NCBI GenBank assembly: GCA_947642455.1
Contig: CANRSN010000018.1
Location: 1 to 42,541 of the forward strand
DNA from: an uncultured Clostridiaceae bacterium
Lineage (GTDB): Bacteria; Bacillota; Clostridia; TANB77; CAG-508
DNA: 42,541 nt
Direction: 5' to 3'
Position 1 is the first letter of the stretch. The number at the start of each line of letters is the position of its first letter. Under the pieces are notes generated by a model that did not search any database, had not been told where the DNA came from, and saw only the letters and a list, made by a program, of their open reading frames with translations. A program made the position numbers and the translations under genes. Shown in pieces: positions 7,661 through 17,747 of this stretch.

Positions 7661-7662
7661 AA

Positions 7663-7971
7663 TTATTTCCTTTCCAGCTTTGCATTTAATTTTGCAAGCT
7701 CCTTATTTATTTCTAATATTCCATTTGTACTTGTTTCACATCTCTTATCATGTACTTGTAAAAAGTCTGATTGGTTGTCCATACTTTTTTGTAACAATTC
7801 TAAGGATTTTGCTGTATTCTTATTAGTGTTCTGTATTTCTTGCAAACAAATAGAATTTTGTTCAATAGTTCTCTGCATATCTTTTCTTGTTGTAAACCAA
7901 TCATACAAGAACAATCCTACAATTACTAATGGAACACCATATTTACTTATTAAATCTATTATTTCTGCCAT
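7663..7971 (-). CDS. BhlA/UviB-like holin-associated protein
   Basis: 102 residues: one N-terminal membrane segment (about 11-24, GVPLVIVGLFLYDWF), then a charged R-K-M- linker and a long coiled-coil-like helix. This is the layout of BhlA/UviB proteins next to lysis genes in Bacillus and Clostridium phages. It probably forms or regulates the membrane lesion together with the 64-residue neighbour. Confidence 0.65.
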   Translation of the reverse strand: MAEIIDLISKYGVPLVIVGLFLYDWFTTRKDMQRTIEQNSICLQEIQNTNKNTAKSLELLQKSMDNQSDFLQVHDKRCETSTNGILEINKELAKLNAKLERK

Positions 7972-7989
7972 ATTTCTTCTTCCTTTCTG

Positions 7990-8964
7990 CTATTTTGTAG
8001 CTTCTAATATTCTTAATCTCTTTTCAATTTCATCTAGCCTTTTTGCATATGTTTTATTTAAGTTATTGTTATAATAGTATGTTATTTCTAATTCTGGCTT
8101 TATTTCATCTGTACATGTTATTTTGTTATATCCCTCATACATTAATCTTAATTGGTTATATGCTGTTTGTTGTTGTTCTGTAAATGGTATTACTGTTTCT
8201 GTAGCTTTCCTATATTCTATTGTAACAGGCGTTCCTACTGTATATTGCTCTGATAACCAATTTTTGAAGTCTGCTATCGTGTTAAAATTTGAATTTCTGA
8301 AATATATTCTATCTAATGTTCCATTTCTTACGTTAAAACTCATATCATCTAGTTCGTTAAATGCTGTTACATTATTATTTATTGTACTTGAATTATTATT
8401 TTTTAAATGACTACTTATTTGTGCGTTTTTGTCTGTAAATAGAACAAATACCCCTTTACTTGTATTTATACTTGCATTTGCTGAAGATCCTTCTACAGCA
8501 TTCCAACTTTCTGTTCCGTCTAAAATTAATGTCCCTTTCGTTTGATGTATTCCATCTTCGTCTATACAATCTCCTTCATGCAATATTTCTCCTTCTTCAA
8601 GTGGAAATGCTATCGTTTCACTTACTGTTTGGTCTTCATTTTCTTTTGTAAAATTCAATGCTGTTACGTTTTGAATTTCTAATATATTGTCTGGACTTGG
8701 TGTTCCTGTAGCTTGTATTGTCTTTCCTTTTATCTTTAGATGTGCATTACAGGCACATGCGTTTTCTATTATTATTTGTTCCCCTTGTAGAGATTTACCT
8801 GAATTTAATTCTTTTTCTATATTGTCTTGTAGTTTGTTCATTACATATCCTGATAATGGTGTTTCTCCTGTATATTCCGCTTCTGTTACTGGTATTTCTT
8901 CATCATTTATTATTACATATGCCCCTTTTACAAGCTCTCCATCTTTAAAATTAATTTTTTTCAT
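7990..8964 (-). CDS. tail tip / receptor-binding-region structural protein
   Basis: 324 residues. The N-terminus (about 1-60) resembles baseplate attachment modules; the middle contains GTPSPDNILEIQNV, a segment common in Firmicute phage tail and fibre proteins. The end is a coiled coil (NLNKTYAKRLDEIEKRLRIL), expected for trimerisation. It lies between the tail tip genes and the lysis cassette, where host-recognition proteins usually sit. Exact role unproven. Start overlaps the upstream gene by 14 bp. Confidence 0.55.
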   Translation of the reverse strand: MKKINFKDGELVKGAYVIINDEEIPVTEAEYTGETPLSGYVMNKLQDNIEKELNSGKSLQGEQIIIENACACNAHLKIKGKTIQATGTPSPDNILEIQNVTALNFTKENEDQTVSETIAFPLEEGEILHEGDCIDEDGIHQTKGTLILDGTESWNAVEGSSANASINTSKGVFVLFTDKNAQISSHLKNNNSSTINNNVTAFNELDDMSFNVRNGTLDRIYFRNSNFNTIADFKNWLSEQYTVGTPVTIEYRKATETVIPFTEQQQTAYNQLRLMYEGYNKITCTDEIKPELEITYYYNNNLNKTYAKRLDEIEKRLRILEATK

Positions 8965-10267
8965 TTGATACCTCCTGCTCTAACTTTTCTACTTTTGCTG
9001 TTAATTCTTGTACAGCTTTCCACAAAATAGAACTCATGCTATATATGTCAATAGCTTGTCCGTTATTAGATATAGCTTCTTCTGGTGTTTTATAGTTCTC
9101 CCCTATTACAAAACCTATATGTTTTTTATCTCTGTCATCTTCTATTTTGTAATTAAACTTATATATTTCTGCATTTTTTACTGTATCCAATACGTCACTA
9201 TTAAACTTTTCAATATTCTTTTTTGTGCTTTCTAAAGATGTATTATTGAAGTTTTTGCCACTTATTTCTCCTGTAGTTCCATTTAGCGCTATAGCAATAT
9301 CTTGTGAACTTGTTGAACATACTATATTTTCCGCTGATAAAAGTTGAGTATTAATTCCTCCTGTTCCTAAACTTACAACTAAACTTCCGCCACATAATAT
9401 AGATAAAAAATTTTTAGCATCTTTAGAATTTATTTTAAAAATTCCTTGTACATTTTTTGTATTTTCATCTAAACCATTCACTATCCTAATTATTTTTTGT
9501 CCGTCTTGTAAATCAACCTCATTGTCTCCATTCACATCATATACTTTATATGCTATCGATGATTTTCCAATTAGCCCTTTTTGCATTGCTATTATATTTC
9601 TAACATCATATATATTAAAGTTATATAAACCTTCTATGTCTGTACTAAATTCGGTTTCTCCTAATTTAAAACCTCCTATTTCTCCACTCTTTGCCATAAT
9701 ATTTCCGTCTTTATCTACACTAAAGTTATCACTTGTTATAGACATATTGTTGGTTGTAAAATCTAATATTTTACCTACAAAACTTATCTTGTCTGCATTT
9801 ATTTTGGCTTCGCTTATGTTATCATTTATCTTTAAAATTATATTAGCTGATGTCATTTCTTCATCTAGTTTTTGCGTTACATTTAATTCTATTTCTCCTG
9901 ATAGTTGATTAATTGCACTTGTTAAACGTCTTTCTGTAACATACATACTATTAAATTCATTTTTTATTAGATATTCTGCATAAAATCTATTGCCCACCAT
10001 ATCTAATATGTATACATAGTTTTCACCTTCAAATAGCTCTATGTTTATATCTTGCAAGGGTTGCTTTATCGGTTCATCTAGTATTTTTAATATATGATAT
10101 TCTGTCAGTTCTAATCTACGCATTACATAGTCTTCATCTTTTGTTATAACTAGTTCATCACAGATGTTTCCCTTCATTCTTAATTCTTCTATGTCTACTA
10201 TATATTCTTTCTTTTCTTCACTTGGGTTTGTTCTTGGTTGCTTGTCTACTATTATTTTATATTGCAT
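8951..10267 (-). CDS. tail tip protein with a dockerin-like calcium repeat and C-terminal chaperone-like tail
   Basis: 438 residues. The N-terminal half resembles phage minor structural proteins. In the middle lies a dockerin type I-like repeat, YDVNGDNEVDLQDGQKIIR, with the D-N-D-E-D calcium ligands. The C-terminus (FNYKIEDDRDKKHIGFVI, then YSMSSILWKAVQELTAKV) matches the intramolecular chaperone/peptidase G2-like ends of tail fibres. It likely belongs to the baseplate or fibre and may self-cleave; cleavage is inference. Confidence 0.6.
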   Translation of the reverse strand: MQYKIIVDKQPRTNPSEEKKEYIVDIEELRMKGNICDELVITKDEDYVMRRLELTEYHILKILDEPIKQPLQDINIELFEGENYVYILDMVGNRFYAEYLIKNEFNSMYVTERRLTSAINQLSGEIELNVTQKLDEEMTSANIILKINDNISEAKINADKISFVGKILDFTTNNMSITSDNFSVDKDGNIMAKSGEIGGFKLGETEFSTDIEGLYNFNIYDVRNIIAMQKGLIGKSSIAYKVYDVNGDNEVDLQDGQKIIRIVNGLDENTKNVQGIFKINSKDAKNFLSILCGGSLVVSLGTGGINTQLLSAENIVCSTSSQDIAIALNGTTGEISGKNFNNTSLESTKKNIEKFNSDVLDTVKNAEIYKFNYKIEDDRDKKHIGFVIGENYKTPEEAISNNGQAIDIYSMSSILWKAVQELTAKVEKLEQEVSNEKN

Positions 10268-10270
10268 TTT

Positions 10271-11617
10271 TTAACCTCCCTTTCTGTTTGGGTGTAAATT
10301 ACTTCTTGGATATAAATTTGTTCTAGGAAATAGGTGATTTTCATATGTCTTACTTCCTTTTACTACAAATTTTAACACGTTTGCCTGTCCTGCCTCTGTT
10401 ATATGTATTTGTGTTATTCCTTCTGCATTTCTTTTATATTCTGCTGTACTTTCTACTTTTTGTTTTATTCCTTCTACGTCCTGTTCTACTACTGTTATTC
10501 TACCTTCATGTTCTGTTTGTTCTTCAATTATTTGTGTTATTTTCTTTTCTTGCTTATCAACAATTATTTCTGTTCTGGCTTGTCTTTTTTCACTATCTGT
10601 AGCATATTGATATTTCGTTGTAGATGTTATAGGTTCTTCTGACGACATAGTACCTGCTACACCACTTGTTAATTTTATAGAAGCACTTAGTATTAATACT
10701 GAATACTTATTTTGCTTAGTGTCTTGTACTGTAATCATGTCTGCTGCCTCAAAGAAGCCTAAACCTAAGTCTGTTGCTTCAAATGAATTATATTTTAGCC
10801 CTTTTATATAATTAAACATTTTATCTATTACTTTTTCTCTTCTTTGGTTCAATATTTCGTTATTATCGAATTTTATTTCTTGAAGCCCGTGTGTTTGTAT
10901 ACTTATATCATCTTTTGAATATATGGAATCGTTTAAGTTTCCTCTTCCTAAAACTAGAGAATTACAAGGTCCAAATTTTGATTTTAAGTTTAATGTTTTC
11001 AAAACTTCTGGACCTACTTTTATCCCTGTATTTTCTATAGATTTAAAGTATAACTTATCGTCTTTTATTATTGCTGTTGTTAAAGTTGCTTGGCAAATAT
11101 AGTCTATTACATCTCTATATGTACAATTTAATGGTGTAAATAAATCTTCTTCTATTATAAGATTTGAATTAAAGAAATTTGTACTATATAGACCTACTTT
11201 TACATGGCTACACATAGCTCGTACTAGCTGTAATATTGTACATGGAATTGGTATTTTTAAATCTTCAAAATTGTATGTAACCATAAATCTTACCATGTTG
11301 TCATATGCTGTTGCTTTTATTTTATTTTCTTTTATGACTTCTTCACACTCTATAACTTTAAAATTCCCATAATCTATATATTCAAAATTATTATTTATTA
11401 ACAATCCGTAGTGTGCTGTAAATTCTTTGTCTATAATGTTTTCATTGTTCTTTACTTCTAAATCTATTTGTCTCATAGTTGATTTAAATAGTGCTGTTTC
11501 AAATGAAATTGTCATAACTTCTGGTTTTACTTCTTTATTGTCATAGCATATATAATTTTTTTTCATTTTCCCTGGATTCGGAATTTCATTAATAAAATCA
11601 TTACTTACATTAATCAT
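10271..11617 (-). CDS. tail-associated (Gp44/tal-like) tip protein
   Basis: 448 residues. The N-terminal approximately 300 residues show the hub-like pattern of tail-associated proteins (KATAYDNMVRFM, CTYRDVIDYICQA, then FEAADMITVQDTKQNKYSVLIL), followed by a Glu/Lys-rich coiled coil. It follows the 133-residue tail protein and precedes the tip proteins, the usual order in SPP1/TP901-like siphoviruses. The protein would form the central tail tip. No separate peptidase motif is obvious. Confidence 0.65.
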   Translation of the reverse strand: MINVSNDFINEIPNPGKMKKNYICYDNKEVKPEVMTISFETALFKSTMRQIDLEVKNNENIIDKEFTAHYGLLINNNFEYIDYGNFKVIECEEVIKENKIKATAYDNMVRFMVTYNFEDLKIPIPCTILQLVRAMCSHVKVGLYSTNFFNSNLIIEEDLFTPLNCTYRDVIDYICQATLTTAIIKDDKLYFKSIENTGIKVGPEVLKTLNLKSKFGPCNSLVLGRGNLNDSIYSKDDISIQTHGLQEIKFDNNEILNQRREKVIDKMFNYIKGLKYNSFEATDLGLGFFEAADMITVQDTKQNKYSVLILSASIKLTSGVAGTMSSEEPITSTTKYQYATDSEKRQARTEIIVDKQEKKITQIIEEQTEHEGRITVVEQDVEGIKQKVESTAEYKRNAEGITQIHITEAGQANVLKFVVKGSKTYENHLFPRTNLYPRSNLHPNRKGG

Positions 11618-12011
11618 ATAATCGCCTTTCTACAGCTACTAATTCTATTTCAAAAGGTTTGTATTTACCTTTATAATTGTCAAATTCTGCTGTGATTGCT
11701 GTTCCATAAAATTGTTCTGTATATCCTTTACCAGCCTTTATTCCTTTATAGTCTCTATCTAATGGATATGTAAGAGAGACTATTGGTCTTTCTATTAAGT
11801 TTTTTATTGTATTCATTTCATTAATAGTCGTACTTCCAAAGGGTAGTTTTATTTTTGGAAACCAGCCTACAAAAGTACCACTGTATTTACCTGCCATACT
11901 TTCTCTTCCTGTATCATCTCCCCATAATGGTTCTGATGTTAAAGAACAGCCAGCAACTAATTTTGGAAGTTTTTGACCAAATGCTTTTATTTCTTCTCTT
12001 ACTATATCCAT
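11610..12011 (-). CDS. minor tail protein (distal-tail position)
   Basis: 133 residues, beginning 2 bp after the tape measure gene and overlapping the next tail gene by 8 bp. The repeating strand pattern and a central TYPLDRDYKGIKAGKGYTEQ are consistent with a small beta-sandwich tail component. The position immediately behind the tape measure suggests a distal tail (Dit-like) role; no motif proves it. Confidence 0.5.
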   Translation of the reverse strand: MDIVREEIKAFGQKLPKLVAGCSLTSEPLWGDDTGRESMAGKYSGTFVGWFPKIKLPFGSTTINEMNTIKNLIERPIVSLTYPLDRDYKGIKAGKGYTEQFYGTAITAEFDNYKGKYKPFEIELVAVERRLYD

Positions 12012-12013
12012 AA

Positions 12014-15000
12014 TTAAATTCCCCCATTTGTTGCAAATTCATGTTTTTTTTGCTTTTTCTTTATTATTTTTTGAATAGTCTCTCCATCTAAATTTACGTA
12101 AATAATTATGTCTCCGTTTTCATTTTGCTTAAATCCTATTTTTTGCGATAATTTTTCTGCAAAAGTATCCATCCAGTCTGTATTATTTTCTAATGGCAAT
12201 ATTGCTTCTTTTCCTGCTTCTCCTATTTGTGCATACGTTGGTCTGTATGCAATTCCTCCTTTTGCAAGTCTTGGTATTCTAACTCTTGAAATTCCAGAAT
12301 AATATACTCTTCCATCTGATACATACAATCCATTTAAACTTGAAGTTGTTCTTGCTAGCCAACTATTTATTCCAGATGTAATATTATTAAGCATAGTTTG
12401 AAATCTTGAAATTAATGAATTTCCAGAATGTGTTATATCTGGAAAGTTTATATTAAATGATAAATTCATATTTCTGAATATACTCATTAAGTCATTTGCC
12501 ATGTTTTGTGCTTCATTTATTACTATATTTCTTCTATCTCTTATTCCGTTTGCTAGTCCTTCATCTACATCATTTCCTATTTGAATAAATTTTCTTGAAG
12601 GCGAATGACTATCTAATGTAATTTTTGTTGCATCTAATACCATATTTGCTAAGTTTTCCGCTTCTTGCTTAGGTACTCCCATTTGTTCTGATATTCCTTT
12701 TCCAAGTCCTTCATCTATTGTTCTACCTGTCCCCATATATGCTAGTAATAACTTTTTATTATGGTCTGTTGTATCTAAATCGTCTATTATTCTCTTTACT
12801 TCATCCCTTGGAAGTGAAGCTTTATCATGTACACCATCTTTTATACTTATAGGTATGTTTTCCCCTGCTTCTACTGCTTTTGGTTTAGTTTCTTTTACCA
12901 GTACATCTATTTCATCTTTAAGTGGTTGATTTAATTCTTGAACACTTTTAGCGACAGATTTTTTCAAAAATTTCTCTTTTTCATCTTGGTTTATAATCCA
13001 ACAAGATAAATAGTTTTCCCAAAAGGTATTTGGTGTTTCTTTTCCTATTTTGTCTAAGTTTTCATCAAAACTAATTTGTATTCTTTGTACTTGTGTGAAA
13101 AAATTTGATTTTATGTCCTCTTCTTTTAGTTCAAAGCCTTGTTTTAATTTTTCTTTATATGAATCAAAAGCTGTAGTTAGTTCTTCTTGTTTCTTTGGGT
13201 CTGACACTACAAGTGGTATTTGTTTTAGTATTGTTTCTACTTCTGCTATAGCTTGAGTCTTTGCATTCCCTGTTTCTGAAAGTAACTGATTAAAGGTTTC
13301 ACCAAATTCTTGAAGTTTTTGTTTAGCTTCTTCTTGATTTTCAAAGTTTACTTTTCCTGAGTTAAAGGCTTCTACTTGTTCATTGTATTTTACTGTTGTT
13401 TCTGACACTTTTGTGTTTAATGCCGCATACTCTTCTCCTAGTTTATATAATTGATTTATTTCTGCTTCTGTAGCTGTTCCGTCCATTAATTTTTGAGACA
13501 AACTATCTATTTGCTTGTCTAACTCAGTTGTTTTTGTTCCAAATTCCTTTTGAAAATCAAATAAGTGCTTACTTATTATTCCTATATTAACACCTACTTG
13601 TCCCGCAACATCTTTTAATGTTGTTCCAAAAGTTTCTAAAATACCTTTTGAAGCAAGTTCTATATTTTGTTTTGTAGCATCTTTTATGCTTGTAAATGCT
13701 TCTTTTATTTTCGTTGCTTCTTCTTTTGTTATTCCACCACCATATTTTATTTTGTCTGTATAGTATCCTATTGTTTTTACATTTTCATCTATTGTTTGGT
13801 TGTTGTCTTCTATTGTTTCGCTATATTCTTTTATTTTTGCTATTGAATCTGTAAATCCTTTATTGCTATCTACAAGTGCTTCTGTTAAGGTATCTATTTT
13901 TACACCTGCATCTGCATACATAATACTATTACTTAATTCTTCTCTTGCTTCTATTTGAGCTTGATTAAAAGCTGTAAATGCTGCAACTACTAATGTTACT
14001 GCTTCTATTATTAGACCTATTGGACCATACATTCCATACATTGCTACGCCTGCTGCTGTTGCAATAGGAACAATATTTAATAGCATTGTACCTAAATCAG
14101 ATGTTCCTGAAGCAAAATCTTTTACAGCATTATAGGTTGTTATAAATGAAGCTGTTAATGCAACTGCACTCACTTGTAATTTTTGCATTCCAGATAAGTT
14201 TTTTAATCCATTCATTAATGATTTCCATAACTGCTCAAAACCTGCTACTAGTGCTTTTAAAGGGTTTCCAGTAAGTCCCATTACCGTTGTCATTGCTATT
14301 AATGCTGTTTTTATTGCCGTAATTATTCCTGTCATAGCACTTAATCCAAAGAATTTTTTTATTGCTCCAGTAATCCATTTTAATCCAAAAGCTACTAGAA
14401 AAGCTGTGCCTATTCCTTTTAGCATTGGTTCAAATTTCTTTAATGTTTTTAGTACTGTGTCTAAAAAACTCTTTATTTGTTTTGCTAATTTTTTTATTTT
14501 TGCTGTTGCTCTATCTGTTAGCTTGCTATTAAATCCTAAATCATTAATTGTTGCTCCACCATTTACTTTAGATGATGTAATTCCTCCACTAGAACTTGCT
14601 GAGCTTGTGTCTTTGTTCCTAGATAATTTATTTATTTTGTCAAAACCAGTTAATTGCTTATCTAAGTTTTTTACTTTTTTGCTTGTTTTGTCTGCTTCGC
14701 TTCCTATCCCACTAATTCCACTTGATGTATCTTTTATGGCATTAGATGTGTCCTTTATTTCATTTGAAAATCCATTTAAAGGATTTTTCCCAGTAAACAT
14801 TGATATTACTTCACCTATTGCTTGTACTAATATATTTACATATTCTATTGCTTTTCCTGCCCATTGTATTACTGTTCCAAATGCACCTTGTAAAAGTGCT
14901 CCTATGTTTTGTTTTAGATTTAATAAGCTAGCTGATAATTTTGCAGATTGACCTTCATAAGTTTGTGCATATTTAATGGCATCACCTGTTTGAAATCTTG

Positions 15001-15631
15001 TTTCTTCTAATATTCCATTTACTTCTGCTTGTATTTTTTGCTGTGTAGTTAATTTATTTGTTGTAGTTCCTATTGATTTTGCGTAATCTTCCCACATTTT
15101 TGCTACATTTTTTGTTACTCCCGCATTATCTACCAAAATACTGTTTTCATTTTTTAAGCCTTCTGTTGCTGTTTCTATTGCTTCACCATATTTGTATGCT
15201 GATTGTCTTCCAAAGGCTGCAGAATCTTTTAGTGCTGTTAATGTTTGTTGTATCTGATTGTCGTCATAACCTCTAGCAGCTAAGTTTTTGTATGCTGTTA
15301 TAGCATTGCTTGCTGGAATTAATCCATCTTCTGTATATGCTTTTATAAATGCTTGTGCTTTTTCAAAACTACGTCCTTGTCCTTCTACGATGCTTTGAAG
15401 TCCAACTAATGCACTTTGCATTTTAGATGCTTCGTTTACACATTCTTTGCTAAATGAATAAAGTTGTGTTAATGAAAATGTTGTTGCTATTAAGCTAGCC
15501 AGCTTTTTTAGCGACCCTGATATGTGATTTACACTGCTTTCCATAAGTTGTTCTGTTGATTTTAATCCTTTTTTTATTCCGCTGTTATCTATAGCTGTTC
15601 TTATCCTCATACTTCCATCATATGTTGCCAT
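12014..15631 (-). CDS. tail tape measure protein
   Basis: 1205 residues, by far the longest gene. The N-terminus (ASKMQSALVGLQSIVEGQG, then ARGYDDNQIQQTL) is typical of phage tape measure families. Hydrophobic Gly/Ala-rich segments (about 400-560) are followed by long coiled coils and a C-terminal KGGIAYRPTYAQIGEAGKEA motif. The family sets tail length and inserts into the host envelope. Proportional to length, it predicts a non-contractile tail of roughly 170-180 nm at 1.5 angstrom per residue. Confidence 0.93.
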   Translation of the reverse strand: MATYDGSMRIRTAIDNSGIKKGLKSTEQLMESSVNHISGSLKKLASLIATTFSLTQLYSFSKECVNEASKMQSALVGLQSIVEGQGRSFEKAQAFIKAYTEDGLIPASNAITAYKNLAARGYDDNQIQQTLTALKDSAAFGRQSAYKYGEAIETATEGLKNENSILVDNAGVTKNVAKMWEDYAKSIGTTTNKLTTQQKIQAEVNGILEETRFQTGDAIKYAQTYEGQSAKLSASLLNLKQNIGALLQGAFGTVIQWAGKAIEYVNILVQAIGEVISMFTGKNPLNGFSNEIKDTSNAIKDTSSGISGIGSEADKTSKKVKNLDKQLTGFDKINKLSRNKDTSSASSSGGITSSKVNGGATINDLGFNSKLTDRATAKIKKLAKQIKSFLDTVLKTLKKFEPMLKGIGTAFLVAFGLKWITGAIKKFFGLSAMTGIITAIKTALIAMTTVMGLTGNPLKALVAGFEQLWKSLMNGLKNLSGMQKLQVSAVALTASFITTYNAVKDFASGTSDLGTMLLNIVPIATAAGVAMYGMYGPIGLIIEAVTLVVAAFTAFNQAQIEAREELSNSIMYADAGVKIDTLTEALVDSNKGFTDSIAKIKEYSETIEDNNQTIDENVKTIGYYTDKIKYGGGITKEEATKIKEAFTSIKDATKQNIELASKGILETFGTTLKDVAGQVGVNIGIISKHLFDFQKEFGTKTTELDKQIDSLSQKLMDGTATEAEINQLYKLGEEYAALNTKVSETTVKYNEQVEAFNSGKVNFENQEEAKQKLQEFGETFNQLLSETGNAKTQAIAEVETILKQIPLVVSDPKKQEELTTAFDSYKEKLKQGFELKEEDIKSNFFTQVQRIQISFDENLDKIGKETPNTFWENYLSCWIINQDEKEKFLKKSVAKSVQELNQPLKDEIDVLVKETKPKAVEAGENIPISIKDGVHDKASLPRDEVKRIIDDLDTTDHNKKLLLAYMGTGRTIDEGLGKGISEQMGVPKQEAENLANMVLDATKITLDSHSPSRKFIQIGNDVDEGLANGIRDRRNIVINEAQNMANDLMSIFRNMNLSFNINFPDITHSGNSLISRFQTMLNNITSGINSWLARTTSSLNGLYVSDGRVYYSGISRVRIPRLAKGGIAYRPTYAQIGEAGKEAILPLENNTDWMDTFAEKLSQKIGFKQNENGDIIIYVNLDGETIQKIIKKKQKKHEFATNGGI

Positions 15632-15654
15632 TAAAGGTCACCTCCTTTTTAGCT

Positions 15655-16209
15655 CTATTCTTCTCCTAGCCATGCTTCAAATTCGTCAATTTCTTTTTGT
15701 TCTTCTTTTGTGTGTTTTACTGGTATTGCTACTTTTTGTTTTTGTCTTATTATTTTATTTCTTGTTTTTGAGTCTTTTATTTCTGATATATCATAGTTTC
15801 TTAAGTCTCTTACTTTGTTTAATATACAATCGTCTTTTAGTCCTGATATTAGTGAACAGAATTTCCACCAGTGCATTGATGTTGTTTCTAAATCTATTTG
15901 ATAATCTGTAAGAAAACTTGATGTTATTAAGTCTTTGTCATATTCAAAGTCTAAATCGTTTATACTCGTATTGTCATCTTCCTCTACTTTTCCGCATTGC
16001 AAGTATTGCTTTATTATTCTCATTGCTGTTTCTTTGTCTTCAATTTCTACATCTTCGCCAAATAAAAGACCAATTAGTGCGATTGGTCTTTCTATGTCTG
16101 ATATTTCATCACTATTAATTGCCTTAAAGCAATCTAGTGCTACTTGATAATCTGTATTTATTTTTAGTTGTTTGCCGTCTATTTCGGCATATTGTGGGTA
16201 TGCTACCAT
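15655..16209 (-). CDS. Gp15-family tail assembly protein
   Basis: 184 residues. The pattern of an N-terminal GKQLKINTDYQVALDC, a central TDYQIDL, then TSMHWWKFCSLISGL and a basic NKIIRQKQ end is that of the Bacteriophage Gp15 family found between tail chaperone and tape measure genes. It presumably works as the second tail assembly chaperone. No slippery site joins it to the upstream gene; the two are separated by 12 bp. Confidence 0.8.
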   Translation of the reverse strand: MVAYPQYAEIDGKQLKINTDYQVALDCFKAINSDEISDIERPIALIGLLFGEDVEIEDKETAMRIIKQYLQCGKVEEDDNTSINDLDFEYDKDLITSSFLTDYQIDLETTSMHWWKFCSLISGLKDDCILNKVRDLRNYDISEIKDSKTRNKIIRQKQKVAIPVKHTKEEQKEIDEFEAWLGEE

Positions 16210-16221
16210 ATTACATTTCTC

Positions 16222-16725
16222 CTATCTCAAAATATTTGAATTACTTGTTTTAAATTTTTTTGTTAATCCTTTTTGTAGTTTTTGGTAATTTAATCCCATT
16301 TTCTTAAAGTGTGGTTCTAAATTTTCAAGTAAATCGTCAAACATGTTTTCATAGTTTACATCTCCAAATATTTTTTGGCATGCACCTTCTCCCATGAATT
16401 CATCTAAAATATTTCTTGCATCTTGATAATATTTGTTTGTTAGTTCCATAATATCTAATGTATTTTTTGTTATTTCTTCATTTATTTTATTGCCTTTTTG
16501 GTCTATAGCTTGTATTGTTTTCACTGTAATATCTTTTCTTTTTAGTATTTTTTGACTTTCCTTTTCATATTTTTCTGTTAATTCTTCTAAATTTGTATAT
16601 ACATTTAATAATTTTGCTGGCAATCTAAAGTCTGCTATATCAAAACTTATAGTTTCTCCTTTGTCATTTACCTCTATTGTATATTTGCTTTTACTTTCTA
16701 CTCTAATACTTCCTTGAATACTCAT
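16222..16725 (-). CDS. tail assembly chaperone
   Basis: 167 residues, mostly helical and charged, between the major tail protein and the Gp15-family gene. Short N-terminal strands (IRVESKSKYTIEVNDKG) precede helical segments. The position and size fit the first tail assembly chaperone (gpG-like), which keeps tape measure protein soluble. Confidence 0.65.
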   Translation of the reverse strand: MSIQGSIRVESKSKYTIEVNDKGETISFDIADFRLPAKLLNVYTNLEELTEKYEKESQKILKRKDITVKTIQAIDQKGNKINEEITKNTLDIMELTNKYYQDARNILDEFMGEGACQKIFGDVNYENMFDDLLENLEPHFKKMGLNYQKLQKGLTKKFKTSNSNILR

Positions 16726-16755
16726 ATTTCTACCCTTTCTTTTTTTGTATTTTAA

Positions 16756-16779
16756 AAGGGCACTTATATAAGTACCCTT
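16756..16779 (-). terminator. hairpin between major tail and chaperone genes
   Basis: AAGGG-ACTT pairs with AAGT-CCCTT around an ATAT loop; the following minus-strand tract TTTTAAAA is only weakly T-rich. It may act as a partial terminator or an mRNA stabiliser that favours the abundant upstream tail protein. Confidence 0.5.
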
Positions 16780-16790
16780 AAATATTCTTT

Positions 16791-17315
16791 TTATGCTGCT
16801 TTAAATGTTATTCCGTCTGTTCCTTTTTCTACTGTTCCTAAAGTTGGATCTCCATTTAGATTTATAGTGTAATTTAGCACCACTGGATTTCCTGCGTCTC
16901 CTCCAAAATCGTCTATTTGTACTACACAATTATTTTTTTCTGCTGCATAAGTTGTTTTTGCTTCTGCTCCTTCTCCTGTAGTTGTTTTATCATAGAAATA
17001 TACCATTAATAACTCAGATTCGGCTTCACTGTTTGTTGCTCTGTGTTTTCTTAAATTATCTACATAATTAAAAACTTTGTCTCCTCTGTAAGCTGTATGT
17101 GGCGTTGGTATATTTGGTTTGTAACTTTCTATGTTAGATGTTCCTGATTCTTCATCTATGTATTGTTCGTCTGAAACATTTGGATTATATGCTACAGTTT
17201 GTCCTGTTACACCTTTTCCAATTCTTGCCCATACTGGCAATTCCTTTGTTCCCACATTTAAAAATGTGGCAAATTCGGTTCTTTTAACTTTTACTACTTC
17301 TTCAATATCTGGCAT
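16791..17315 (-). CDS. major tail (tube) protein
   Basis: 174 residues. MPDIEEVVKVKRTEFATFLNVG at the start and a central QVAYNPNVSDEQYIDEESG are typical of phi13/TP901-like major tail proteins, as is the final beta-strand region. It would form the tail tube around the tape measure. It is bounded downstream by a hairpin, consistent with high expression. Confidence 0.75.
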   Translation of the reverse strand: MPDIEEVVKVKRTEFATFLNVGTKELPVWARIGKGVTGQTVAYNPNVSDEQYIDEESGTSNIESYKPNIPTPHTAYRGDKVFNYVDNLRKHRATNSEAESELLMVYFYDKTTTGEGAEAKTTYAAEKNNCVVQIDDFGGDAGNPVVLNYTINLNGDPTLGTVEKGTDGITFKAA

Positions 17316-17318
17316 TTT

Positions 17319-17747
17319 TTAGCCCTCCTTTTCAAAATAATATATATAACATTGAATACGATAAATAGCTTCATTTTCGCTTGTTGCAAATATGTAGCCC
17401 TTCGTATTTGTTCCAATTTCGTAAACTCCCTGTATATCCGGAAATATTTCATCTTTGTTATTTTCTTTTAGCCAATTTCTAAAATTCTCAAAAAACTTAG
17501 AATTATTTATATTGTTTTGTGTGTCTTCATTCCAATGCAATTTACTATCAAAAGTGAATAAAAACTGCATTTCTGTTCCCTCTAAATACTCCTGTACTAC
17601 GGGGTTGTATCCCACATTTTCATTGACTGAATATGTTTCTACTTTATCTGCTAGGTATTCTACATTTAATTCTGCGTATTCTTTCAAATAAGGACATGTT
17701 GCTATATATTCTCTTACTTTATCAATCATTGCTTTTTCTTCCATCAC
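17319..17747 (-). CDS. tail terminator/minor capsid-like protein
   Basis: 142 residues located immediately before the major tail gene, the classic position of the tail terminator. The N-terminal helix (AMIDKVREYIATCPYL), QFLFTFDSK strand and C-terminal YRIQCYIYYFE strand fit this fold. Its start overlaps the upstream gene by 4 bp (translational coupling). Confidence 0.6.
   Translation of the reverse strand: MMEEKAMIDKVREYIATCPYLKEYAELNVEYLADKVETYSVNENVGYNPVVQEYLEGTEMQFLFTFDSKLHWNEDTQNNINNSKFFENFRNWLKENNKDEIFPDIQGVYEIGTNTKGYIFATSENEAIYRIQCYIYYFEKEG

Noticed and set aside
13050-14951. Plus-strand frames opposite the tape measure gene, up to 181 residues
   Set aside because: Shadows of the minus-strand coding frame, without ribosome sites.
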